From Thalassovita autumnalis (GTDB lineage Bacteria > Pseudomonadota > Alphaproteobacteria > Rhodobacterales > Rhodobacteraceae), in NCBI RefSeq assembly GCF_001458255.1, contig NZ_CYSB01000047.1, positions 27,679 to 91,678 on the forward strand: DNA of 64,000 nt, given 5' to 3'. The translations under genes were made by a program, and so were the position numbers. The notes below the pieces were generated by a model, which saw only the letters and a program-made list of their open reading frames with translations, made no database searches and was not told the origin of the DNA. Below are positions 17,713-25,561 of this stretch, piece after piece (the first letter of the stretch is position 1; the number at the start of each line of letters is the position of its first letter).

Positions 17713-18798
17713 ATGCGCTCAAGCAAAACCATCCATGTGATTTCCTGCCATGCAGAGGGCGAGGTGGGCGATGTGATTGTCGGTGGCGTGATGCCGCCGC
17801 CCGGGGAGACCCTGTGGGAACAACGCAGCTGGATCGCGCAGGATGAGACCCTGCGCAATTTTGTGCTGAATGAGCCGCGCGGTGGGGTGTTTCGCCATGT
17901 GAACCTGCTGGTGCCGCCAAAACATCCCGATGCCGATGCCGCCTTTATCATCATGGAGCCGGAGGACACGCCGCCGATGTCGGGATCAAACTCGATCTGT
18001 GTGTCCACCGTGCTGCTGGATGGCGGGTTGATCCCGATGGTCGAGCCGGTGACCGAAATGACGCTGGAAGCGCCCGGCGGGCTGGTCAAAGTGCGGGCCG
18101 ATTGCCGCAATGGCAAGGCCGAGCGGATCACGGTGCAGAACCTGCCAAGCTTTGCCGATCAGCTGGGCGTGGATCTGGAGGTGCCGGGGCTGGGCACCAT
18201 CAAGGTGGACACCGCCTATGGCGGCGACAGTTTTGTGATCGTGGATGCCGCTGCATTGGGGATTGAGATCCGCGAAGATGAGGCGGCAGATATCGCCCGT
18301 CTGGGGGTGCAGATCACCAATGCCGCCAATGCGCAGCTGGGGTTCAGCCATCCTGAGAATGCGGATTGGGATCACATTTCCTTCTGCCTGTTTGCCGGTC
18401 CTGTCGAAGAGGTTGAGGGCGGGTTTGCCGCACGTTCGGCGGTGGCGATCCAGCCGGGCAAGGTGGACCGGTCGCCCACCGGCACGGCGGTGTCGGCGCG
18501 GATGGCGGTGCTGGCGGCGCGCGGGCAGATGGCCAAGGGGCAGACATTCACCGCGAAATCGATCATCGATTCCGAATTTCATGGCCGCATTGTTGAGGCC
18601 ACTGAGGTTGGTGGCAAACCCGCTATCGTGCCGCAGATCAGCGGCCGGGGTTGGGTGACGGGCATTCATCAGCACATGCTGGATCCCAGCGATCCCTGGC
18701 CCGAAGGCTACCGTTTGAAAGACACCTGGGGTGCCTCTGGGGGTACATCCGGCGCGATTGCCGCTACGGGTGCTGAGGGCGAAAATTCAGGCGATTGA
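17713..18798 (+). CDS. Probable trans-3-hydroxy-L-proline dehydratase (proline racemase family)
   Basis: Second proline racemase-family protein, 361 residues. The two catalytic positions are Ser90 (PMSGSNSIC) and Thr256 ([10 protein letters not shown]) instead of Cys/Cys. Replacement of the second cysteine by threonine is the known mark of trans-3-hydroxy-L-proline dehydratases, which make pyrroline-2-carboxylate by loss of water; a true racemase needs both bases. It follows the AcnX gene by 15 bases, so both 3-hydroxyproline isomers would give the same product. The serine at the first position leaves some doubt, as characterised dehydratases often keep a cysteine there. Confidence 0.78.
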   Translation: MRSSKTIHVISCHAEGEVGDVIVGGVMPPPGETLWEQRSWIAQDETLRNFVLNEPRGGVFRHVNLLVPPKHPDADAAFIIMEPEDTPPMSGSNSICVSTVLLDGGLIPMVEPVTEMTLEAPGGLVKVRADCRNGKAERITVQNLPSFADQLGVDLEVPGLGTIKVDTAYGGDSFVIVDAAALGIEIREDEAADIARLGVQITNAANAQLGFSHPENADWDHISFCLFAGPVEEVEGGFAARSAVAIQPGKVDRSPTGTAVSARMAVLAARGQMAKGQTFTAKSIIDSEFHGRIVEATEVGGKPAIVPQISGRGWVTGIHQHMLDPSDPWPEGYRLKDTWGASGGTSGAIAATGAEGENSGD

Positions 18799-18912
18799 GC
18801 AGGCGAACGGCCACAGCGCGGGGCAATTCCATTTCCAAGGGTGGACTTGCCCCGGCGTCCTGCGTATGGCTTGCCGGGCAATAATGTTTCGTTTTGGCCC
18901 GGAAATCTTCTC

Positions 18913-19533
18913 ATGAGTGCAAGCCAGACCCCCATCACGCAGACCACTGGAAAACATTCCTCTGTGAAGCGGCCCCCGAAAGGAGAGCCCACACAATTGG
19001 GCGCGTCCATTCGGCAGCGCCGCAAGGCCCTGGGCAAGACGCTGGTGCAGGTGGCGGGGGAAACGGATCTGACCACCGGTTTCATTAGCCAGGTGGAACG
19101 CGGGATTTCTTCGCCTTCGCTGAGTTCGCTGATGGCGATTGCGGCGGCGCTGTCGACCACGGTGGAACAATTGCTGAGCGTGCCGGACACCCTGCGGGAG
19201 TATACACCTGCGGATGCGCGGCAAAGCTATGCGCTTGGCACCAATGGGCGGTTTTATGAAAAACTGGGACCGGGCTTTTCCGGCGCGTTGATGTATCCGA
19301 CGATCATCCATCGCCCGCCCGGCCACGAGTCCGAGAAGATGTGCCATCCGGGCGAGGTGTTCTTTCACCTGATGGTGGGCCAGATCGAGTATCATCTGGA
19401 CGGCACCGTTTTTGTGATGAACCCCGGCGACAGCCTGCATCACGACACCAACAAGCCGCATTTTTCGCGCGTGTTGGGCGATCAGGAAACCACCGAGATG
19501 TGGGTCAGTACCACGCCCATGGGGCCCAGTTGA
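18913..19533 (+). CDS. XRE-family regulator with C-terminal cupin sensor
   Basis: Transcription factor of 206 residues: helix-turn-helix at about 30-85 (LGASIRQRRKALGKTLVQVA...GFISQVERGISSPSLSSL) and a cupin at about 110-200 (HPGEVFFHLMVGQIEYHLDG, MNPGDSLHHD). Such XRE-cupin proteins often control amino acid or polyamine catabolism. It lies between the hydroxyproline enzymes and the peptide importer, so it may act on either. ATG 18913 was preferred over GTG 18841, since it starts shortly before the conserved domain and the longer N terminus is unlike the family. Two inverted repeats directly downstream are possible binding sites. Confidence 0.82.
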   Translation: MSASQTPITQTTGKHSSVKRPPKGEPTQLGASIRQRRKALGKTLVQVAGETDLTTGFISQVERGISSPSLSSLMAIAAALSTTVEQLLSVPDTLREYTPADARQSYALGTNGRFYEKLGPGFSGALMYPTIIHRPPGHESEKMCHPGEVFFHLMVGQIEYHLDGTVFVMNPGDSLHHDTNKPHFSRVLGDQETTEMWVSTTPMGPS

Positions 19534-19578
19534 TTCGCCATTTTGGGCGGTCCTTCACCTGAATTTGTTGGTTTTCCC

Positions 19579-19621
19579 CCGGTTTGAGCCATTCAAACCG
19601 GTGAATGCTTGCGCAAGCATT
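19579..19621. repeat. Two adjacent inverted repeats after the XRE-cupin gene
   Basis: CCGGTTTGA (19579-19587) and TCAAACCGG (19593-19601) form a perfect 9-base stem with a 5-base loop; immediately after, 19604-19621 is an 18-base perfect palindrome with core CTTGCGCAAG. No strong T run follows, so operator or mRNA-end structures are both possible. Confidence 0.5.
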
Positions 19622-19662
19622 GAAAAATTTGTTGAAAAACAGTGCCTTATTAAGATTGTAGA

Positions 19663-19672
19663 TTGGATACAA
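19663..19672. promoter_or_regulatory. GntR-type half-palindrome TTGGATACAA
   Basis: It differs at one base from the TTGGATCCAA core of the 8278-8293 palindrome and lies 107 bases before the peptide importer operon. It suggests that the FCD regulator at 7524 also controls the importer. Confidence 0.5.
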
Positions 19673-19694
19673 AATACTTGATTCGATCTGGCGA

Positions 19695-19723
19695 AGCTTA
19701 CTAAAATAAATTTTAGTGAAGCT
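19695..19723. repeat. A+T-rich dyad before the peptide importer
   Basis: AGCTT-ACTAAAAT at 19695-19707 pairs with ATTTTAGT-(G)-AAGCT at 19710-19723 around a two-base centre, 13 pairs with one bulge. Located 56 bases before the start of the binding-protein gene, it may be an operator or leader hairpin. Confidence 0.5.
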
Positions 19724-19778
19724 ACAATTCCGCCGAGGACGGGATTGAAAAACTGGATCACTAGGGAGGATTCCAACC

Positions 19779-21365
19779 ATGAAACGTTCGATCATGGTGG
19801 CGGCTTTGGCCGCTGCTACGGCTCTTTGCAGCCCTGCGATGGCGCAGGAACGCGGCGGCACTTTGAACTTTGCGCGTTATGACGGCTCACGTCTGATTGA
19901 CCCGATCTATGCCGATCGCAACCCCGATATCTGGATGGTGGGCAGCCTGTTTGACACGCTGCTGCGCCCGTCGGCCGATGGCAACTCGGTTGTCGCCGGT
20001 CTGGCCGAAAGCCACAGCGTGTCGGCAGACGGCAAAACCGTCACGCTGACGCTGCAGGACGGTCTGAAGTTTTCTGATGGCTCGGCGCTGACCGGCGACG
20101 ATGTTGTCTTTTCACTGGACCGCGCGCGCAATGGTGACCTGAGCCCCTGGGCCGGTCTGCTGGGGTCAATCGAAACGGTGGCCGCAGAGGGCAACACGAT
20201 TACTCTGGGCCTGAAGACCCCCGATCCGACGATCCTGTCGATGCTGTCGACCTTCAACACGGCGATTGTGTCCAAGGCGGCGTTTGACGCAGCGGCGGGG
20301 GCCACCGATCAGGAAAAATCGGCAGCGATCTTTGCGGCGACCTCGGCCGGTGTGGGCTCTGGCCCGTTCTACCTCTGTGGGTTTGAGCAGGGTGCGACGA
20401 TGGATTTCTGCGCCAATGAGCACTACTGGAAAATGGGCGCAGACGGCAAAGCACTGCCTTATCTGGAGAAGGTGCATTTCGAAATCATCCCCGATGATGC
20501 GACCCGTATCCTGAAGCTGCAGGCCGGCGAAGTGGATCTGGCCGAGTTCATTCCGTTCAGCCGTGTGGCTGAGCTGGATGCGGACCCGGCGGTCAATATG
20601 AACCTCTACCCGTCGACCCGGATCATCTATTCGCCGATCAACACCCGTGACACCCGCGCTGATGGCTCTGCCAACCCGCTGGCGGATGCCAAGGTGCGTC
20701 AGGCGATCAACTACGCCACCAACAAGGATGCGCTGATCGGTCTGGTATTGCAGGGCGCGGGCAAGCCGATGACCTCGCCCTTGATGGCGGCGGCAACCCC
20801 GCTGGCAACCGGTGAAGCCCCGCTTTATTCCTACGATCTGGACAAGGCCAAAGCGCTGATCGCTGAGGCAGGTGTGCCCGCCGGGACGGAGATCACCCTG
20901 ACCACGCTGGCGGGTTCGGCTGATGACGCCACCATCTTTGCTGCGCTTCAGCAGATGTGGGCGCCGCTGGGTCTGAACGTGAAGGTCGAGCAGGTCGATG
21001 GTGCAACCCGTGGCGCCAAGAACCGTTCGGGTGAGTTTGACATCCACACCTATGGCTGGGTGAACGATGTAAACGACCCAAGCCAGGTTGCCGGTTGGCT
21101 GGGCTACCACCCGACCCGCAAGGCTGTAGGCACCGGTTGGAACAACCCCGAGTTCAACACCTTGTTCGAAGCCTCTTCGGTCGAGATTGATCCGGCCAAA
21201 CGCGCTGAGCAATACGCCAAGATGCAGGACATCTATGCCGAGGCTGCGCCGCTGCTGTTCATGTATGAGACGCCGTTTGCGGTTGCCGTGTCGACCAAGG
21301 TTGAAGGCTACGTACAGACCCCGCTGGGCAACAACATCTTCGAGGGGGCTTCGGTCAGCCGTTAG
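19779..21365 (+). CDS. Peptide ABC transporter, periplasmic binding protein (family 5)
   Basis: Dipeptide/oligopeptide-type solute-binding protein of 528 residues. Signal peptide MKRSIMVAALAAATALCSPAMA before QERGGTL; family blocks LTLQDGLKFSDGSALTGDDVVFSLDRA and RQAINYATNKDALI. GGGAGGA precedes ATG 19779. It leads an importer operon that ends in an Xaa-Pro aminopeptidase, so proline- or hydroxyproline-containing peptides are the likely ligand. A 237-base structured element separates it from its permeases, which probably lowers their expression relative to the binding protein. Confidence 0.87.
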   Translation: MKRSIMVAALAAATALCSPAMAQERGGTLNFARYDGSRLIDPIYADRNPDIWMVGSLFDTLLRPSADGNSVVAGLAESHSVSADGKTVTLTLQDGLKFSDGSALTGDDVVFSLDRARNGDLSPWAGLLGSIETVAAEGNTITLGLKTPDPTILSMLSTFNTAIVSKAAFDAAAGATDQEKSAAIFAATSAGVGSGPFYLCGFEQGATMDFCANEHYWKMGADGKALPYLEKVHFEIIPDDATRILKLQAGEVDLAEFIPFSRVAELDADPAVNMNLYPSTRIIYSPINTRDTRADGSANPLADAKVRQAINYATNKDALIGLVLQGAGKPMTSPLMAAATPLATGEAPLYSYDLDKAKALIAEAGVPAGTEITLTTLAGSADDATIFAALQQMWAPLGLNVKVEQVDGATRGAKNRSGEFDIHTYGWVNDVNDPSQVAGWLGYHPTRKAVGTGWNNPEFNTLFEASSVEIDPAKRAEQYAKMQDIYAEAAPLLFMYETPFAVAVSTKVEGYVQTPLGNNIFEGASVSR

Positions 21366-21375
21366 GCTCAGAACA

Positions 21376-21612
21376 CACTGATGTTCTAGCACCGGTTTGG
21401 CAGATTTTCGAACTGACTAGGAGCGTGCCTGCAGGAATAGACACCTATTTCAAAGGGATGTGACGCAGCTCAGTTCGAAAAACCGCCAAATCGCAGACGA
21501 CAAAATCGCTGCATCTCAGTGGCGTGAGGCGCTTGAACATAGATCCACTATGTCCGGCGCACCTCAAACACCTGAGATTTTGCGATTTTGACGCCGGTGC
21601 TGAAAATCAGTG
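21376..21612. mobile_element. Structured 237-base element with terminal inverted repeats (MITE-like)
   Basis: The 345-base gap between the binding-protein and permease genes contains nested inverted repeats. Outer ends: CACTGAT and AGCACCGG (21376-21395) match CCGGTGCT and ATCAGTG (21594-21612). Inside, TTTTCGAACTGA (21405-21416) pairs exactly with TCAGTTCGAAAA (21470-21481), and an imperfect long hairpin from 21501 to 21588 is capped by ACATAG-5-CTATGT (21537-21553). There is no open frame of note. The form suits a miniature inverted-repeat element or a structured processing or attenuator RNA; target-site duplications were not found. Confidence 0.55.
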
Positions 21613-21710
21613 GGTCCTGAGCCTAAGACCACCGAAGCAAATAAGGGCGTCGCCGGTCTTACTCCCTTTCCGGCGGCGCTTTATCAAATACCAAGGGAGC
21701 GGAGGCCAAG

Positions 21711-22652
21711 ATGGCCAGCATCCAATATATCCTGAAACGACTGGCGCTGATGGTCCCCACCTTTTTTCTGGTGATGGTGATCATCTTTCTGCTGGTGCGT
21801 TTCCTGCCGGGGGATCCGGCGACTGCCATTGCAGGGGACCGCGCCAGTGACGCGGATCTGGCGGCCATCCGCGACCGTCTGGGCCTGAATGAACCGATGT
21901 GGGTGCAGTTCTGGCTGTTCCTGACCAACACGTTGCAGGGCGATCTGGGCCGCTCGATCCTGATGCGGACTGAGGTGGTCGATGTGATTTTTGACCGGCT
22001 GCCGACCACCGCCTTCCTGACGCTTTATGCGGTGGGCCTGTCGATTGCCATTGCCGGGCCGCTGGCCTTTGTGGCTGCGCTGAACCGGGGGCGCTGGCCG
22101 GACAACCTGATCCGCACGGTGTTTCAGGTCGGCCTGTCGATGCCGGTGTTTTACATCGGTCTGGTGCTTCTGACCTTTCTGGGGGCGCAGCTGCGCTGGT
22201 TCCCGGTGGGCGGTTACGGCGAAGGGTTCTGGTCGCATATGTACCACCTGTTCCTGCCTTCGGTGACTGTGGCGCTTTACACCTCGGCGATCATCATGCG
22301 GAACCTGCGGTCCGCCATTATCGAGGTGCTGGATGCTGAATATGTGCAATTTGCCCGCGCCAAGGGCCTGCCGGATCGGTTGATCCTGGGCCGCCATGTG
22401 CTGCGCAATGCGTTGATTTCCACCGTGACGCTGCTGGGCCTGTCGATTGGCAACCTGATGAGCGGCACGCTGGTGACCGAAACGGTGTTTGCCGTGCCCG
22501 GTCTGGGCCGGTTGATGCTGGAGGCGATCTTTGCCCGCGACTACCCGTTGATCCAGGGGCTGACGCTGACCTTCGCGGTGCTGGTGTCGCTGGTGTTCCT
22601 GCTGACCGACCTGTTCCAAAGCTCGCTTGATCCAAGGATGCGTCTGTCATGA
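21711..22652 (+). CDS. Peptide ABC transporter permease (DppB type)
   Basis: Inner-membrane permease of 313 residues with six predicted segments. N-terminal block YILKRLALMVPTFFLVMVIIFLLVRFLPGDP is the DppB/OppB hallmark; the EAA region LDAEYVQFARAKGLPDRLILGRHVLRNAL docks on the ATPases. GGGAGCGGAGG lies upstream of ATG 21711. Its stop overlaps the next permease start by four bases (ATGA). Confidence 0.88.
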   Translation: MASIQYILKRLALMVPTFFLVMVIIFLLVRFLPGDPATAIAGDRASDADLAAIRDRLGLNEPMWVQFWLFLTNTLQGDLGRSILMRTEVVDVIFDRLPTTAFLTLYAVGLSIAIAGPLAFVAALNRGRWPDNLIRTVFQVGLSMPVFYIGLVLLTFLGAQLRWFPVGGYGEGFWSHMYHLFLPSVTVALYTSAIIMRNLRSAIIEVLDAEYVQFARAKGLPDRLILGRHVLRNALISTVTLLGLSIGNLMSGTLVTETVFAVPGLGRLMLEAIFARDYPLIQGLTLTFAVLVSLVFLLTDLFQSSLDPRMRLS

Positions 22653-23515
22653 GTGAAGTGACTGTAAACACCACCTCCAATGCGCCGAAACGGATGACCC
22701 GTGCACGGCTGGCGCTGGCCAAGCCGGGGTTCCTGCTGGGCTGTGCGATCATCGGGATCTCAACGCTGCTGGCGCTGTTCCCGCAGGTTTTTGCGCCTTA
22801 TGATCCGAACTTCATTGACTATCTGGCGGTGCGCCAACCGCCCAGCTGGGCCCATCCTTTTGGCACTGACAGCCTGGGGCGCGATGCCTTCAGCCGGGTG
22901 ATCCATGCCTATTCCGTCAACATGCAGATGGCGGTGCTGGCAACGGTTTTTGCCCTGGTGATCGGCGTCGTTGTGGGCGCGTTGGTGGGCTACTATCGCG
23001 GCATTGCCGATATGATCTTTGGCCGGGTGGTGGATGCGGTCATCACCTTCCCCTTCCTTGTGCTGGTGATCGCGGTGGTCGCGGTTCTGGGGCCGGGGCT
23101 GATCAACATGTATATCGCCATCACCATGGTGGGCTGGGTCTATTACGCCCGTCTAATGCGGGCCGAGGTCATCGCCCAGATGGGCAATGACTATGCGGCG
23201 GCCGGGTTGGTGATGGGCTATAGCGACCGGCGGATCATCTTTCGCCACCTGCTGCCCAATGCCATCACCCCGGTGGTGATCTACTGGATGACCGATATGG
23301 CGCTGGCGATCCTGCTGGGATCTTCGCTGGGCTATCTGGGCCTTGGCGCGCAGCCGCCGCAGGCCGAATGGGGCGTGTTGATCGCCGAGGGGCGCAACTT
23401 CATCACCACCGCCTGGTGGCTGTCGCTGATGCCGGGCATCGCGATTGTGCTGACCGGCCTGGGCTTTTCGCTGATCGGCGATGGTCTGGCTGATCTGTTG
23501 CGGCCACGCGGGTGA
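22649..23515 (+). CDS. Peptide ABC transporter permease (DppC type)
   Basis: Partner permease, 288 residues. A short hydrophilic N terminus, then the first membrane segment, the DppC motif PFGTDSLGRDAFSRVIHAYSVN and the EAA region AEVIAQMGNDYAAAGLVMGYSDRRIIFRHLLPN. It overlaps the DppB-type gene and is 10 bases before the first ATPase gene. Confidence 0.88.
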   Translation: MSEVTVNTTSNAPKRMTRARLALAKPGFLLGCAIIGISTLLALFPQVFAPYDPNFIDYLAVRQPPSWAHPFGTDSLGRDAFSRVIHAYSVNMQMAVLATVFALVIGVVVGALVGYYRGIADMIFGRVVDAVITFPFLVLVIAVVAVLGPGLINMYIAITMVGWVYYARLMRAEVIAQMGNDYAAAGLVMGYSDRRIIFRHLLPNAITPVVIYWMTDMALAILLGSSLGYLGLGAQPPQAEWGVLIAEGRNFITTAWWLSLMPGIAIVLTGLGFSLIGDGLADLLRPRG

Positions 23516-23525
23516 GGAGAGGACA

Positions 23526-24566
23526 ATGAACAATCCAATTCTTGAGGTGCAGGGGCTCTCAACCACGTTTCACCGTGGCGGCGTGACCCTGCCGGCCCTG
23601 CGCGATGTTTCGTTCAACGTCGGCAAGGGGGAAGTGCTGGGCCTGGTGGGCGAAAGCGGATCGGGCAAATCGGTCACCCTGCGCTCGGTTCTGGGTCTGG
23701 CGCGCCGCTATGGTGAGGTGACAGGCCAAGTGCGCTGGCAGGGCCAAGACCTGACCGGGCTGAGCGAACGGGAGATGCGCCACATTCGCGGCCGGGAGAT
23801 CGCGATGATCTTTCAGGAGCCGATGACCTCACTCAATCCGCTGCTGACCGTTGGGCGGCAGCTGACCGAAACGCTGAAAGCACATACCGATCTGAACCGC
23901 CGCGCCCGCAAGGACCGGGCGATTGAGATGCTGGATCTGGTGGGCATTCCCGCCGCCGCTTCGCGGCTGAGTGACTATCCGCATCAGTTTTCCGGTGGCA
24001 TGCGGCAGCGGGTGATGATCGCCATTGCGCTGGCCGTGGGGCCGCAGCTGCTGTTGGCGGATGAGCCGACAACCGCGCTGGATGTGACCATTCAGGCGCA
24101 GATCCTCGATCTGATCCTGAAGCTGTCACAGGATATGGATATGGGGGTCATCCTAGTGACCCATGATCTGGGAGTGGTGGCGCAGACCTGTGACCGGGTG
24201 GCGGTGATGTATGCTGGCCGGATTGTAGAGCAGGGGGCGGTGCGGCAGGTGCTGAAAGGCCCGCGCCATCCCTATACCGTTGGCTTGATGCAATCGGTGC
24301 CCGAAGGCGTGGCCCCGCGCACCCAGCTTTATTCTGTACCGGGCACGCCGCCGTCCCTTGCGGCGTTGCCTCAGGGATGTGCCTTTGCGCCGCGCTGCGC
24401 CTTTGTGAGTGGGCCCTGCGCGGCGCAGCGACCGGAGTTGGAAAGCGTTGGGGAAGGTCGCGAACTGGCCTGTTTCCATCCGGTTGAGGCTTTGGATGGG
24501 GTCGCGTCCAAAGCCGGGGCACATCCCGCCAGTTCCCCCCATATGACAGAGGAGAGCGCGGCATGA
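23526..24566 (+). CDS. Peptide ABC transporter ATP-binding protein (DppD type)
   Basis: ATPase of 346 residues with Walker [10 protein letters not shown], signature FSGGMRQRV, Walker [13 protein letters not shown] and the C-terminal oligopeptide-transporter extension ([15 protein letters not shown]) that can hold an iron-sulfur cluster in relatives. The start at 23526 follows GAGGAGAGGAC; an earlier in-frame start at 23481 runs inside the permease gene and was rejected. Overlaps the next ATPase gene by four bases. Confidence 0.9.
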   Translation: MNNPILEVQGLSTTFHRGGVTLPALRDVSFNVGKGEVLGLVGESGSGKSVTLRSVLGLARRYGEVTGQVRWQGQDLTGLSEREMRHIRGREIAMIFQEPMTSLNPLLTVGRQLTETLKAHTDLNRRARKDRAIEMLDLVGIPAAASRLSDYPHQFSGGMRQRVMIAIALAVGPQLLLADEPTTALDVTIQAQILDLILKLSQDMDMGVILVTHDLGVVAQTCDRVAVMYAGRIVEQGAVRQVLKGPRHPYTVGLMQSVPEGVAPRTQLYSVPGTPPSLAALPQGCAFAPRCAFVSGPCAAQRPELESVGEGRELACFHPVEALDGVASKAGAHPASSPHMTEESAA

Positions 24567-25561
24567 GTGAGACCGTTCTTGAGGTCGACAATGTCACCCT
24601 GGCCTTCCCAATCTCACGCAGCCTGATGGATGTGGTGCACCGCCGTCCGGGCAAGGTTGTGCGGGCGCTCAATGGCGTGTCGCTGGCCCTGCAGCGCGGC
24701 GAAACACTGGGCGTTGTGGGCGAATCCGGCTGTGGCAAATCCACCTTGGCACGCAGCATCGTGCGGCTGTATCCGCCCACCTCGGGCCATGTGCGCCATC
24801 ACGGGCAGGATGTCTTTGGCGGCGAGGCCAAGAAAGACCGCGACTACAATCGCCGGGTTCAGATGATGTTTCAGGATCCGTTCTCCTCGCTCAACCCGCG
24901 GATGACGACGGGCCAGATCCTGTCCGAGGCCTTGCGGGTGCATGAGATGCGGCCCGAGGCGGAGATCCCGGCGCGGGTGGCGGAGCTGCTGGATCTGGTG
25001 CGGCTGCCGCAGGACGCGGCCGAAAAACTGCCGCATGAGTTTTCCGGTGGTCAGCGTCAGCGGATCGCCATTGCCCGTGCCCTGGCGGTGGAGCCTGAGG
25101 TGCTGATTGCGGATGAGCTGGTTTCAGCACTGGATGTTTCGGTTCAGGCGCAGGTGGTGAACCTGCTGCTGGAACTGCAGGACCGGCTGGGCCTGACCAT
25201 CCTGTTTGTCGCCCATGACCTGCGGCTGGTGCGCCATGTCTCCAACAGGGTGGCAGTGATTTATCTGGGCCGGATCGTCGAGATCGGCGACAGTGAAACG
25301 CTGTTTTCCAATCCCAGCCATCCCTATTCGCAGGCGCTTCTGTCTGCTGCACCCTCGCTGGATCCCGATGACAAAGGACAGGCGCAGCACCTGAGTGGGG
25401 AGTTGCCCTCGCCGCTGAATGTGCCGCCGGGCTGTGCCTTCCACCAGCGCTGCCGTTTTGCCTCAGCGCGCTGCAAATCCGATATCCCGACACTGCGTAG
25501 CCTGCCCAACCGGGGTGAGGTTGCCTGTCACCATGCCGAAGAGATTTCTGAGAATGCCTGA
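24563..25561 (+). CDS. Peptide ABC transporter ATP-binding protein (DppF type)
   Basis: Second ATPase, 332 residues: Walker A GESGCGKST, the MFQDPFSSLNPRMT block, signature FSGGQRQRI, Walker B LIADELVSALD and C-terminal GCAFHQRCRFASARC. Together with the DppD-type protein it forms the heterodimeric motor. Overlaps the aminopeptidase gene start by eight bases, so all six genes from the binding protein on are one transcription unit. Confidence 0.9.
   Translation: MSETVLEVDNVTLAFPISRSLMDVVHRRPGKVVRALNGVSLALQRGETLGVVGESGCGKSTLARSIVRLYPPTSGHVRHHGQDVFGGEAKKDRDYNRRVQMMFQDPFSSLNPRMTTGQILSEALRVHEMRPEAEIPARVAELLDLVRLPQDAAEKLPHEFSGGQRQRIAIARALAVEPEVLIADELVSALDVSVQAQVVNLLLELQDRLGLTILFVAHDLRLVRHVSNRVAVIYLGRIVEIGDSETLFSNPSHPYSQALLSAAPSLDPDDKGQAQHLSGELPSPLNVPPGCAFHQRCRFASARCKSDIPTLRSLPNRGEVACHHAEEISENA

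Noticed and set aside
17713..18798. Annotation as a second proline racemase or 4-hydroxyproline epimerase
   Set aside because: Both catalytic cysteines are replaced (S90, T256), so two-base epimerisation is not expected.
21376..21612. Insertion sequence with transposase
   Set aside because: No transposase frame; only inverted repeats are present, so at most a non-autonomous element.
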